Part shown: positions 52,359-61,735 of the stretch, piece after piece
Numbering within the stretch: position 1 is the stretch's first letter
Layout of the letters: each line of letters starts with the position of its first letter
Assembly (NCBI GenBank): GCA_009782915.1
Contig: WRIC01000006.1
Coordinates: forward strand, 1 to 64,000
DNA length: 64,000 nt
Source: Propionibacteriaceae bacterium
GTDB taxonomy: Bacteria > Actinomycetota > Actinomycetes > Propionibacteriales > Propionibacteriaceae
Direction: 5' to 3'
Notes under the pieces: generated by a model
What the model was told of the DNA's origin: nothing
Databases searched by the model: none
What the model saw: the letters and a program-made list of their open reading frames with translations, nothing else
Program-made: the position numbers and the translations under genes

Positions 52359-55300
52359 GTGTCGCAGCGTTATGCCCTCGGATTGGATGTGGGGTCTACC
52401 ACTCTCAAAGCTGTACTCATCGACAATGACACCATCATCCATCAGGAATACCGTCGCCACAATGCTGATGTCCAAGCTGAATTGGTGAAACTCGTTCGAG
52501 AATTGGCCACGGAATTTCCCGAAATTGAGGTTGCGGTGGCGATCACAGGCTCGGGAGGCCTTGGAATAGCCCAGGCACTTGAAGTCGAGTTCATTCAAGA
52601 GGTCATCGCTGGCACCCACGCGGTGCAGAAGTTCTATCCCCACGCAGATGTGGCGATCGAATTGGGTGGTGAGGATGCCAAGATCACCTATTTCAAACCT
52701 GTTCCTGAGCAGCGCATGAATGGGACCTGTGCTGGTGGTACAGGGGCTTTCATCGATCAGATGGCCACACTCCTACAGACTGATGCTGCTGGACTCAATG
52801 ACCTTGCGGCTGGTCATCTTCACCTCTACCCTATTGCTTCGCGTTGTGGTGTGTTCGCTAAAACCGATCTGCAACCACTCATCAACGAAGGTGCGCGCCA
52901 CGAGGATTTGGCAGCATCGATCTTCCAGGCGGTAGCTACCCAGACGATCTCTGGGTTAGCTCAGGGTCGTCCAGTACGAGGAAGAGTCATCTTCTTGGGT
53001 GGGCCACTACATTTTCTTCCCGAACTTCGACATGCTTTCGAGCGTGCTTTAGAAGGCGAGGCAACCGAATGCTTGACACCACAATCAGCCCAACTCTTTG
53101 TTGCCTTGGGAGCTGCTCACCAAGCTTCCGCCACCGTCCTAACCCTGGATGAGCTGAGCCACAGACTCTCCGAGCGTAGCCATCTTGTTCCCATTTCTGG
53201 ACGTATGGCTCCCCTGTTTGCTACGCCCGAGGATCGTGCAACCTTCCTTGCTCGCCATGGCAGTGAAACCATCCCCCACAAGGACATTTCCGAAGCAACA
53301 GGGGCCTGTTACCTGGGTATTGATGCGGGTTCCACCACGATCAAAGCAGTGTTGATTGACGAAGACGACACTCTCCTGTGGTCCTACTACGCTGGCAACC
53401 AAGGGGATCCTGTTTCTGCGGCTATTCAGATCGCCACCGACGTACGCCAGGCACTGCCGCGCAACGCCATTATCGCTCAGACCTGTGTCACTGGATATGG
53501 GGAAGGACTGATTAAAGCAGCCTTGCATATTGATCATGGTGTGGTGGAAACCATTGCCCACTTCCGCGCAGCCGACAAGATCGTTCCAGGAGTAACCTCG
53601 GTTATTGACATCGGTGGACAGGACATGAAATATCTCTCGATTCACGATGGTGCTATTGATTCGATCGCTGTGAATGAAGCATGCTCGTCTGGTTGTGGGT
53701 CCTTCCTCCAAACCTTTGCCGAGTCTCTGGGGCTCACCACTGAAGAATTCACCCAGGCAGCCTGTGAAGGTGAATCTCCGGTTGACCTCGGGAGTCGTTG
53801 CACGGTGTTTATGAACTCTTCGGTCAAACAAGCACAAAAAGAGGGAGCAACAGTTGGGGATATTGCTGCAGGACTGAGTTATGCCGTCATTCGTAATGCC
53901 CTCTACAAGGTCATCAAACTGCGCGATTCTTCTCAGCTCGGTGACAAGGTGGTTGTTCAAGGTGGCACCTTCCTCAATGATGCCGTCCTGCGTGCATTCG
54001 AGTTGTTGACCGGACATGAGGTCGTACGCCCCAATATCGCTGGACTCATGGGTGCTTATGGGGCTGCTTTGACTGCGAAACAAGAATTCACTCCTGGGGT
54101 TCCCACCCAGATGCTGTCGGTAGCTTCGCTGAAGAGGGTCAACCTGGAGACAGAAACCACCAACTGTGGGCTGTGTCACAACAATTGCCAGTGCACGATT
54201 TCCACTTTTGGCAACGGGGAACGCCACATTTCGGGGAACCGCTGCGAACGGGCCGCTGATCCGTCGAAAGACAAATCCGAGTTGCCAAATCTCTTCGATT
54301 ACACCTACAAGCGCCTTTTTGGTTATCGTCGTTTGACTGAGAAGGAAGCAACTCGTGGCGACATTGGAATACCGCGCGCTCTCAACATGTACGAGAACTA
54401 TCCGCTGTGGTTCACGATCTTGTCTCACCTGAAATTCCGTGTGGTGATCTCCGGGCGAAGCTCACATGAACTCTTCGAATTGGGGATGCACTCTATTGCC
54501 TCAGAGAATGTGTGTTATCCCGCCAAACTAGTCCACGGCCATGTGGAATCTTTGTTAGATCGTGGGGTGACAACGATCTTCTATCCGAGTGTGAACTATG
54601 AGCAGGAACTCATCGAAGGTTCGGATAAGAACTACAACTGTCCAGTGGTTGCTTCGTATCCACAGGTCATCCAAAATAATCTGGAGAAGATACGCAGACC
54701 TGGGGTGCGCCTGATCAACCCTTACCTGAATCTCGCCAACCGCGACCATCTTGCTCATCGGTTGGTGGAGATCTTTGCCGACGATGGTGTCACTTTGGTG
54801 GAAGCCCAAGAAGCGGTGGCCGCTGGATACGCTGAGGATGAGGCTTTCCGCTGCGACATTCAGCGGGCAGGCCAAGAAGCCAGGGAGTATTGCGCGCGGA
54901 ATAACGTACGAGGAATCGTTCTCGCTGGTCGGCCGTACCATATTGATCCTGAGGTCCACCATGGGATACCCGAGTTGGTGACCAGCCTCGGTATGGCTGT
55001 GTTGACAGAGAATTCTGTTCTCGGCGCCCAAGAGCTCGAAAGACCCCTGCGCGTACGAGACCAATGGTCCTATCATTCCCGGTTGTATGAAGCAGCCAGT
55101 GTGGTGGCTGGGGATGAGAACCTGGAGCTCGTGCAGTTGAACTCTTTTGGGTGCGGGTTGGATGCGATCACCTCCGAGCAGGTCTCAGAGATTCTGGAAG
55201 CGAAGAACAAGGTCTATACCTTGCTGAAAATAGATGAGGTTTCCAGCCTGGGGGCTGCGAGGATTCGCTTGCGTTCCCTGGCAGCAGCAGTCAACCAGCG

Positions 55301-56690
55301 CCGCACTTTGGACCGCAAACCGAGAAGTCACGCCCTCGTGAGGGTTCCTTTCACCAAAGAGATGAAAAAGAATCACACGATTTTGGCTCCCCAAATGGCT
55401 CCCATTCATTTCCGCTTGGTGGTTCCCATCATCGAATCAGCTGGTTTCAAGGTGAAATTCCTGGAACATGCCTCACCGCAGGATGTGGAAAGAGGACTGA
55501 AGACAGTCAACAATGATGCCTGCTACCCCGCCATCATGGTCATCGGGCAACTCGTGGAGGCCCTTCACAGTGAGGATGTTGATCCAGAGAACACCTCGGT
55601 CCTCATCACCCAAACTGGTGGAATGTGCCGGGCCACCAACTACACTGCCCTGCTGCGCAAGGCACTGCGCGATGCTGGTTATCCCCAGATTCCGGTGATC
55701 GCTATCTCCACCTCAGGGATCGAATCTAATCCGGGTTTCAAGATCACTCTGCCTTTGGCCCACAAGGTCATGAGGGCTTTGGCTTTAGGTGATTTGCTTC
55801 AAGACCTTTTGTTGAGGGTACGCCCGTACGCGCTGGTCGAGGGTAGTGCGACCGAGCTCTACCATCGCTGGGACACCATCTTGAGCGAATGGATTGCTAC
55901 TGGCCACTCCCCCACCCTAGGGCGACGAATGACCTATCCTCAGATCGTCCACGCGCTGGTGGAAGAGTTTGATGCTTTGACCTTAAATAAAGCACCTCGT
56001 CGTCCACGTGTGGGTGTGGTCGGCGAGATTCTGGTCAAATTCCAGCCCGATGCGAACAATCATGTGATTGATGTCATCGAATCCGAGGGATGCGAGGCTG
56101 CCCTGCCGGGTCTCATGGAATTCATGCTCACTGGTTTACACACCGCGGATTGGAACTGGGAAAACTTCGGTATTGGTGGCAAGTGGAGACGGTTGAAGGG
56201 AATCCTTCGGTGGTGGATGGAGAGATACCGCACCCCCGTACGTCAAGCACTTCAGAAAGTAAATGCTCGCTACGATGAGCCCAAGTTCACTGTTCCCGGA
56301 TCGATGGCGGAACTCGCAGCACGTGCCCAAGAGGTGACTAGTTTGGGCAATCAAGCTGGTGAGGGTTGGCTTCTCACCGGTGAAATCGTGGAGTTGATCC
56401 ATCATGGCGTCCCCAATGTGATCTGTGTGCAACCTTTCGCCTGCCTTCCCAACCATGTCACGGGTAAGGGAATGTTCAAGGAGATTCGCCGCCAGCATCC
56501 CCGCGCAAACCTGGTCACTATTGATTACGATCCTGGCGCTTCTGAGGTCAATCAGCTCAATCGCATCAAATTGATGTTGACCACCGCCCACATGGGACAC
56601 AACGGTGAATTGGTGGTGGTTGACGATGAACCCTCCCTGGTGACGTTCACCATCGATGAGTCATCGGTCAAAGAATCCTCACGACGCTGA
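52359..56690 (+). CDS. 2-hydroxyacyl-CoA dehydratase activase-related multidomain protein
   Basis: The 1,443-residue protein has three parts. The first ATPase module of the BcrAD/BadFG/HgdC type (about 1-270) begins RYALGLDVGSTTLKAVLIDN, with Cys 124 and Cys 163. The second module (about 315-575) begins CYLGIDAGSTTIKAVLID, with Cys 442 and Cys 481. The C-terminal 850 residues resemble DUF2229 and HgdB-like dehydratase components, with a Cys cluster NCGLCHNNCQC at 602-612 and two CYPA motifs. Each module keeps the 39-residue Cys spacing of HgdC. AAAGGAG precedes GTG 52359. The family is widespread in anaerobes with no settled function; no dehydratase genes are adjacent. Confidence 0.9.
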   Translation: MSQRYALGLDVGSTTLKAVLIDNDTIIHQEYRRHNADVQAELVKLVRELATEFPEIEVAVAITGSGGLGIAQALEVEFIQEVIAGTHAVQKFYPHADVAIELGGEDAKITYFKPVPEQRMNGTCAGGTGAFIDQMATLLQTDAAGLNDLAAGHLHLYPIASRCGVFAKTDLQPLINEGARHEDLAASIFQAVATQTISGLAQGRPVRGRVIFLGGPLHFLPELRHAFERALEGEATECLTPQSAQLFVALGAAHQASATVLTLDELSHRLSERSHLVPISGRMAPLFATPEDRATFLARHGSETIPHKDISEATGACYLGIDAGSTTIKAVLIDEDDTLLWSYYAGNQGDPVSAAIQIATDVRQALPRNAIIAQTCVTGYGEGLIKAALHIDHGVVETIAHFRAADKIVPGVTSVIDIGGQDMKYLSIHDGAIDSIAVNEACSSGCGSFLQTFAESLGLTTEEFTQAACEGESPVDLGSRCTVFMNSSVKQAQKEGATVGDIAAGLSYAVIRNALYKVIKLRDSSQLGDKVVVQGGTFLNDAVLRAFELLTGHEVVRPNIAGLMGAYGAALTAKQEFTPGVPTQMLSVASLKRVNLETETTNCGLCHNNCQCTISTFGNGERHISGNRCERAADPSKDKSELPNLFDYTYKRLFGYRRLTEKEATRGDIGIPRALNMYENYPLWFTILSHLKFRVVISGRSSHELFELGMHSIASENVCYPAKLVHGHVESLLDRGVTTIFYPSVNYEQELIEGSDKNYNCPVVASYPQVIQNNLEKIRRPGVRLINPYLNLANRDHLAHRLVEIFADDGVTLVEAQEAVAAGYAEDEAFRCDIQRAGQEAREYCARNNVRGIVLAGRPYHIDPEVHHGIPELVTSLGMAVLTENSVLGAQELERPLRVRDQWSYHSRLYEAASVVAGDENLELVQLNSFGCGLDAITSEQVSEILEAKNKVYTLLKIDEVSSLGAARIRLRSLAAAVNQRRTLDRKPRSHALVRVPFTKEMKKNHTILAPQMAPIHFRLVVPIIESAGFKVKFLEHASPQDVERGLKTVNNDACYPAIMVIGQLVEALHSEDVDPENTSVLITQTGGMCRATNYTALLRKALRDAGYPQIPVIAISTSGIESNPGFKITLPLAHKVMRALALGDLLQDLLLRVRPYALVEGSATELYHRWDTILSEWIATGHSPTLGRRMTYPQIVHALVEEFDALTLNKAPRRPRVGVVGEILVKFQPDANNHVIDVIESEGCEAALPGLMEFMLTGLHTADWNWENFGIGGKWRRLKGILRWWMERYRTPVRQALQKVNARYDEPKFTVPGSMAELAARAQEVTSLGNQAGEGWLLTGEIVELIHHGVPNVICVQPFACLPNHVTGKGMFKEIRRQHPRANLVTIDYDPGASEVNQLNRIKLMLTTAHMGHNGELVVVDDEPSLVTFTIDESSVKESSRR

Positions 56691-56936
56691 GGTTAGTGCC
56701 CTCATCAGTGGGCAGGACTCAATGAGGGATTCATCGCAATCCTCCAGTAGAACCTCTATCGCCTGTTGGCGTGTCATAGCCCCAGGTGCGACCACCTTCT
56801 CTGCAGCCTGGCGTGAAGCGCGTACGACAAAAGCAGAGCGAGACACGCCCAAAAGATCAGCAGCCTCACTAATGAGATTATCGGTCTGGGCATCAAGGCG
56901 GGTTTCAAACCGACGCTGACGTAGTGGTTGAGCCAT
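56679..56936 (-). CDS. DUF1778 (TacA-like) antitoxin without adjacent toxin
   Basis: The 85-residue protein has an N-terminal ribbon-helix-helix region, RRFETRLDAQTDNLISEAAD followed by LLGVSRSAFVVRASRQAAEK, matching DUF1778 antitoxins of TacAT modules. The usual GNAT-acetyltransferase toxin gene would follow downstream, but that position holds the convergent activase-like gene, with which it overlaps by 12 bp. ATG 56936 is chosen to fit the family's N-terminus. Orphan regulator or remnant. Confidence 0.8.
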   Translation of the reverse strand: MAQPLRQRRFETRLDAQTDNLISEAADLLGVSRSAFVVRASRQAAEKVVAPGAMTRQQAIEVLLEDCDESLIESCPLMRALTSAS

Positions 56937-57028
56937 ATCCCGATCGTACGGTGAATGTACGTGCTCAAGCAAACCCACATGATCCGGTGCCCCTGACAAA
57001 TGGGGCATTTTGTCCACTCCCATCCCCC

Positions 57029-57340
57029 GTCATTCCGTGCGAAGTCACGGAATCCAGACTCCACAGTTGTTCCTTGGTCATTCCGTGCGAAGTCATGGAA
57101 TCCAGACTCCACAGTTGTTCCTTGGTCATTCCGTGCGAAGTCACGGAATCCAGACTCCACAGTTGTTTAAATGTGATGTCTGGACCCTGCGACTACGCGC
57201 AGGGTGACGGGGGGAGAACCCAGGGTGACGGGGGGAGAACCCAGGGTGACGGGGGGAGAAAACAGACGAGACGGTGACGGTGAGAAAACAGACGAGACGG
57301 TGACGGTGAGAAAACAGACGAGACGGTGACGGTACAGAAA
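57029..57340. repeat. Large palindromic-repeat block with three nested tandem arrays
   Basis: Three tandem 48-bp units start at 57029, 57077 and 57125; each carries ATTCCGTG-CGAAGT-CACGGAAT (the second has CATGGAAT). An inverted unit CCCTGCG-ACTACG-CGCAGGG follows at 57185-57204. Then come about three copies of a roughly 20-bp unit with GGGTGACGGGGGGAGAA, and about three copies of a 26-bp unit with GACGGTGAGAAAACAGAC. No gene is supported in 56937-57350; frames across it are repeat translations. Confidence 0.92.
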
Positions 57341-57350
57341 CAAGTGGGGG

Positions 57351-58433
57351 TCAGTAGCTCATTTGCATGGCTGTGCGTACCTCGGTGAGGGTTTGTTCTG
57401 CTATGTCGTTGGCGCGGGTGTTTCCTGCGCGGATGATCGATTCCAGGTAGCCCTGGTCCTTCATCACAGTTTCTCGGCGGTCGCGGTGTTCGCGCAACTG
57501 CTCGTTGAGAGCCTCGGTGACAAGTGCCTTGAGTTGTCCTGCTCCCCCATCACCAATCTCTTCGGCGATTGATTGCGGGTCGCGGTCGAGACACAATCCT
57601 GCAATATCCAACAGATTCGATACCTCGACACGATTGACCGGATCATAGGTGATGGTGCGATCAGAGTCAGTGACAGCCTTCTTCAAAGCTTTTGCTGTTT
57701 CGTCAGCGGTCATTCGTAATTCGATGACATTACCCTTAGATTTGGACATCTTGGTTCCATCGGTTCCCAAGATGAGGGTTCCGCTGGTGAGCAGGGCATC
57801 AGCTTGAGGGAAAACTGGCTGGTCACCGTGAGCGCGCCCATAGCGCTCGTCAAAACGACGCGCGATAACCCGACACATTTCGATGTGAGGGATCTGATCC
57901 TTCCCCACAGGAACAAGATTGGCCTTGCAGAAGAGAATATCGGCTGCCTGGTGAACAGGATAGGTCAACATCAACCCGGACATGGGCATCTGTGAATCAG
58001 CAAGCTCAGCTTTGACAGTGGGGTTCCTCTTCAACTCAGCTTCAGTGACAAGCGATAAAAACGGAAGCATCAATTGGTTGAGGGCAGGAACTGCTGAGTG
58101 AAGGAAGATCATCGATTTGTCAGGATCAATTCCTGCAGCCAGATAGTCTGCCACTAGCGAATAAACCCGTTCCTTGATGGGTCCCACACCTTCACGATCG
58201 GTGATGACCTGATAGTCAGCGATCAACACGATGGTATCCACACCCATATTTTGGAGGCGTACGCGATTGGTCAGCGAGCCGAAATAGTGACCAATGTGCA
58301 GGTGACCGGTGGGGCGATCCCCAGTTAACACTCGATAGTCGGAGGGATTCTTGTCCAGTTCAGCATTGATTTCTTGACTTCGAGCGACCGTACGCTCCAA
58401 GGAGGAGGATTCTGCATGTGGTGTCTGGGTCAT
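57351..58433 (-). CDS. trpS: Tryptophanyl-tRNA synthetase
   Basis: The 360-residue class I synthetase has GDRPTGHLHIGHYFGSL (HIGH motif), the TYPVHQAADILF tryptophan-site region, VPVGKDQIPHIEM, and GTDGTKMSKSKGN (KMSKS). Its N-terminal extension of about 35 residues is longer than in E. coli. It overlaps the PHP gene by 4 bp. Confidence 0.95.
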   Translation of the reverse strand: MTQTPHAESSSLERTVARSQEINAELDKNPSDYRVLTGDRPTGHLHIGHYFGSLTNRVRLQNMGVDTIVLIADYQVITDREGVGPIKERVYSLVADYLAAGIDPDKSMIFLHSAVPALNQLMLPFLSLVTEAELKRNPTVKAELADSQMPMSGLMLTYPVHQAADILFCKANLVPVGKDQIPHIEMCRVIARRFDERYGRAHGDQPVFPQADALLTSGTLILGTDGTKMSKSKGNVIELRMTADETAKALKKAVTDSDRTITYDPVNRVEVSNLLDIAGLCLDRDPQSIAEEIGDGGAGQLKALVTEALNEQLREHRDRRETVMKDQGYLESIIRAGNTRANDIAEQTLTEVRTAMQMSY

Positions 58434-59290
58434 GGGCGACCGCCTCTTTCTTCAATGGTGGATTTCAAACGCTCGTAGATGTCGTACGGTGTGGTGTTGA
58501 CACCCAGAGGATTACGAGTCTTTCCTAAGCCGTGATAGTCACTGGAACCAGTGATGATGAGACCCAGGTCTTCCGCTAAACCACGTAGCACCATTCTCGC
58601 TTGATCGTCATGATCCACATGGTCGACTTCGATGCCATCGAGATGGTAGTCACCCACCAGTTTCTCAATCTCCGTAGCGTCAAGAACCTCTTGGCTACCT
58701 CTCCCCCATGGATGAGCAAGAACAGCAACCCCACGAGCCTGGTGAATGAGTTCTATTGCTTCATTCAAGCAAGGAGTGTAGCGAGAGATATATGCGGGAC
58801 CCTCTTCACTGAGATAGGTGGCGAAGGCTTCCTCCCGGCTAGCTACATATCCCCTGGCCACCATGGCATCAGCCACGTGGGGTCGTCCGGACACCGACGC
58901 AACCGACGACTGCGCTTCCACCTCTTCAACAGTGAGCTCCAACCCTAAACCATTGAGAACCTCCACCATCTTGGGCACCCTCGATTCGCGTGCTTCAGTG
59001 AGGTCGCGAAGCAAGGTGATGATATGTTCGCTGGTCGGATCACAACCGTAGGCCAACAAATGAATCGATGTGCTACCGGCCCCAGTGGTGTGATGGGTGG
59101 ACAATTCCATTCCCCGCAGAACCTCGATACCTGCCTTGGCGCCTAGTTCTTGTGCGAGATCCACCCCATCCATGGTGTCGTGATCTGAGATGCTCAGGAT
59201 TTCGATTCCCGCTTGACCTGCTTTCCCGACTAGTTCCTCGATAGTGTCCGTACCATCAGACACCGATGAATGTGTGTGCAGATCAATCAT
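58430..59290 (-). CDS. PHP-domain phosphoesterase (RNase AM/YciV type)
   Basis: The 286-residue PHP-fold metal enzyme has DLHTHSSVSDGT, SISDHDTMDG, the GMELSTHH metal region, AVLAHPWGRG and GSSDYHG. This pattern fits 3',5'-nucleoside-bisphosphate phosphatase / 5'-3' exoribonuclease AM. ATG 59290 is preferred; a GTG 18 bases further upstream with no better ribosome site is possible. It is co-transcribed with trpS. Confidence 0.9.
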   Translation of the reverse strand: MIDLHTHSSVSDGTDTIEELVGKAGQAGIEILSISDHDTMDGVDLAQELGAKAGIEVLRGMELSTHHTTGAGSTSIHLLAYGCDPTSEHIITLLRDLTEARESRVPKMVEVLNGLGLELTVEEVEAQSSVASVSGRPHVADAMVARGYVASREEAFATYLSEEGPAYISRYTPCLNEAIELIHQARGVAVLAHPWGRGSQEVLDATEIEKLVGDYHLDGIEVDHVDHDDQARMVLRGLAEDLGLIITGSSDYHGLGKTRNPLGVNTTPYDIYERLKSTIEERGGRP

Positions 59291-59382
59291 TGTTACAACT
59301 ACCTCCACTAGCCATTATCCCCCCTGTCCCTGACAGTGGGCAAAACCGCGCCAGCAACGGATTCTTTTTGTAGCGTAGTTCC

Positions 59383-60780
59383 ATGGTCGGAACAACACTC
59401 ACTTTCCTGGGTGGTGCACTCAGTGTTACTGGCTCAAAGTTCCTTCTCGAAACAGATCAACAAAGAATCCTCATCGATTGTGGTCTCTTCCAGGGGGAAA
59501 AGAAACTTCGCCTTCTCAACTGGGAACCCTTGCACGTTGATCCTGCCTCCATTGACTGTGTTCTTCTGACCCACGCCCACCTCGATCACTGCGGTTATCT
59601 TCCGCGTTTGGTACGCGACGGCTTCGCAGGGCCCATCTGGGCTACGGATGGAACGATAGCACTAGCAGAGATTGTTTTGCGTGACTCGGCCCACATTCAA
59701 GAATCAGACGCTCGCGATGCAGCTCAGGGGGGATATTCGCGTCACGACTCCCCACAGCCGCTGTACACCACTGCTGATGCTGAGACAGCAATTTCCCTGT
59801 TGAAGTTCATCGACTTTGACACCGATCTTGAACTCCCTGGTGGTGTGATCGCCCGTTTCACTCGTGCCGCCCATATTCTCGGATCAGCGTCCATCCATGT
59901 CACCACACCCACTGGCGATGTTCTGTTCTCCGGCGATCTGGGACGGCGTGATCATCCTGTCCTGCGCCCGCGTGAAACCCCCCCATCAGCATCCGTGGTT
60001 CTCATCGAATCCACCTATGGGGATCGTGAACACCGTGAATGGGAGGATTGTCCTCATGAAGAGTTAGCTGATGCTATCCGCCGTACGATTTCTCGTGGTG
60101 GTCGGGTTCTCATTCCCTCGTTTGCTGTGGATCGTACTGAAATCCTGCTCAAAACCTTGGCGGAAATGAAAGAAGAAGACCGGATTCCCGACGTGCCGAT
60201 TTTTGTCGATTCGCCCATGGGTGTCCAAGCTCTTCGTGTTTATCAATCCGAGGAGCAAAGAGATGAACTGCTCACCGACCTTCAGGGACGTGATTTCACC
60301 CACCTTGGTGATGTCCATGAGGTCCTCACCCTTGATGAGTCTGTGAAACTCCAGTCCTCCACCGAACCTGCGATCATCATTTCTTCTTCTGGCATGGCCA
60401 CAGCCGGTCGCGTTGTTCATCATCTGGAGCGCATTCTTCCCAGTGGTCTCAACACGATTGTTTTCACCGGTTACCAAGCCAAGGGTACGCGTGGTCATTC
60501 CCTGATTACCGGGGCCAAACACATCAAGATGTTTGGATCTCAGGTTCCTGTTCGTGCTGAAGTCCTACTCGATGATGGTTTCTCTGTTCACGCAGACGGA
60601 TCTGACCTGATTGATTGGCTGGCAGACCTATCGCCGAAACCTCAATCTGTGTACTGTGTGCATGGCGAAGCAGGAGCTGAGGTTCTTGCTGAAAGAATCC
60701 GAACAGAATTGAATATTGACACCTATGTTCCCGCTTTGGGAACAACAATTGAACTTCCCCACCCACTATTTTCGTCCTAA
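59383..60780 (+). CDS. Beta-CASP metallo-beta-lactamase-fold RNA-processing hydrolase
   Basis: The 465-residue protein has LLTHAHLDHCGYLPRLV (zinc HxHxDH), the metal ligands in SGDLGR, the beta-CASP insertion with IISSSGMATAGRVVHHL, GYQAKGTRGH, and the C-terminal motif FSVHADGSDL. This is the CPSF73/Ysh1-like family of prokaryotes, related to RNase J but without its C-terminal domain. RNA cleavage is the family's role; the target is unknown. Confidence 0.9.
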   Translation: MVGTTLTFLGGALSVTGSKFLLETDQQRILIDCGLFQGEKKLRLLNWEPLHVDPASIDCVLLTHAHLDHCGYLPRLVRDGFAGPIWATDGTIALAEIVLRDSAHIQESDARDAAQGGYSRHDSPQPLYTTADAETAISLLKFIDFDTDLELPGGVIARFTRAAHILGSASIHVTTPTGDVLFSGDLGRRDHPVLRPRETPPSASVVLIESTYGDREHREWEDCPHEELADAIRRTISRGGRVLIPSFAVDRTEILLKTLAEMKEEDRIPDVPIFVDSPMGVQALRVYQSEEQRDELLTDLQGRDFTHLGDVHEVLTLDESVKLQSSTEPAIIISSSGMATAGRVVHHLERILPSGLNTIVFTGYQAKGTRGHSLITGAKHIKMFGSQVPVRAEVLLDDGFSVHADGSDLIDWLADLSPKPQSVYCVHGEAGAEVLAERIRTELNIDTYVPALGTTIELPHPLFSS

Positions 60781-60790
60781 GGAGACAATC

Positions 60791-61516
60791 ATGGCCACCC
60801 CCCATATCACTGCCGAGCAAGGCGATTTCGCCTCTGCCGTTCTCATGCCTGGAGACCCTAAACGTGCCGAACGCATGGCTGGTTCAATACTCAGCGATGC
60901 TCGCCTCGTAACCGAGGTACGCGGAATGATGGGTTTCACTGGAACCTTCAGTGGTCCTGGTGTTCACCACGGCAAACCGCTGTCGATCATGGGTTCCGGA
61001 ATGGGTATGCCCTCGATAGCGATTTATGCCACCGAACTGTTCAGGGAATATGGTGTTGAGCGCATCATTCGCGTGGGTACGGCTGGTGGTATCTCACCAG
61101 TGGTTTCTGTCGGTGATGTGTTGATCGGTGTGGGTGCTCACACCACCAGTTCGATGAATGAACTGCGCATCCCGGGAACCCATTTCTCTGCTGTTGCGGA
61201 CTTGAGAATGGCTGCTGCTGCACTCAGTGCTGCCGATGATTCGATGACCGTGTTCACTGGCGCGATCATCTCATCCGATCACTTCTATTTCCCTATCCCT
61301 GGGCAACTGGACGCTATGGTGGCTCATGGTGTTCTCGGTGTTGAAATGGAAGCAGCCAGCCTCTATGGTGTCGCAGCCCAAGAATCCAAGGGTGCCCTGA
61401 CCGTACTCACCGTGTCTGATCACCTCACCAAGAAGGGGACAGACATGACCGCCGAGGAACGCGAGACTCGCTTCCAGGGTGCCCTGACCCTCGCTGTGGC
61501 TGCTGCCTTCGCCTAG
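60791..61516 (+). CDS. deoD: Purine-nucleoside phosphorylase, DeoD type
   Basis: The 241-residue hexameric-type enzyme cleaves purine (deoxy)nucleosides with phosphate. Visible motifs: VLMPGDPKRAERMA, GMGMPSIAIYATELF, VGTAGGISP, VEMEAASLYGVA and TVSDHL. AAGGAG precedes ATG 60791. The deoC and phosphohexomutase genes lie just beyond on the opposite strand. Confidence 0.94.
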   Translation: MATPHITAEQGDFASAVLMPGDPKRAERMAGSILSDARLVTEVRGMMGFTGTFSGPGVHHGKPLSIMGSGMGMPSIAIYATELFREYGVERIIRVGTAGGISPVVSVGDVLIGVGAHTTSSMNELRIPGTHFSAVADLRMAAAALSAADDSMTVFTGAIISSDHFYFPIPGQLDAMVAHGVLGVEMEAASLYGVAAQESKGALTVLTVSDHLTKKGTDMTAEERETRFQGALTLAVAAAFA

Positions 61517-61530
61517 TGATATTCTCCACC

Positions 61531-61714
61531 CCGTCATTCTGCGCGAAGTCGCAGAATCCATTGACCAATCCACAAGTGGTGAGACCCATGGGCCCTGCGA
61601 CTTCGCGCAGGGAGACGGAGGTGGTGGAGTGTAGGGAGACGGAGGTGGTGGAGTGTAGGGAGACGGAGGTGGTGGAGTGTAGGGAGACGCGGTGGAGTGC
61701 AGGGAGACGACCGA
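61531..61714. repeat. Palindromic repeat pair followed by a 24-bp tandem array
   Basis: ATTCTGCG-CGAAGT-CGCAGAAT at 61536-61557 is paired with the inverted unit CCCTGCG-ACTTCG-CGCAGGG at 61593-61612. A 24-bp unit, GAGACGGAGGTGGTGGAGTG plus TAGG, then starts at 61612, 61636 and 61660, with shortened copies at 61684 and 61704. The region separates deoD from the convergent hexomutase. Confidence 0.9.
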
Positions 61715-61735
61715 GTGATGCACGTACTCAGACAC

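Noticed and set aside
53139-54428. A 429-codon open frame antisense to the activase-like gene
   Set aside because: It is a mirror of a strongly conserved coding frame, has no family motifs and no ribosome site.
57029-57172. CRISPR array
   Set aside because: The 48-bp units are directly abutting with no unique spacers, and no cas genes are nearby.
56924-57277. A 117-codon open frame across the repeat block
   Set aside because: Its product is a translation of the 48-bp and shorter tandem repeats, with no ribosome site.
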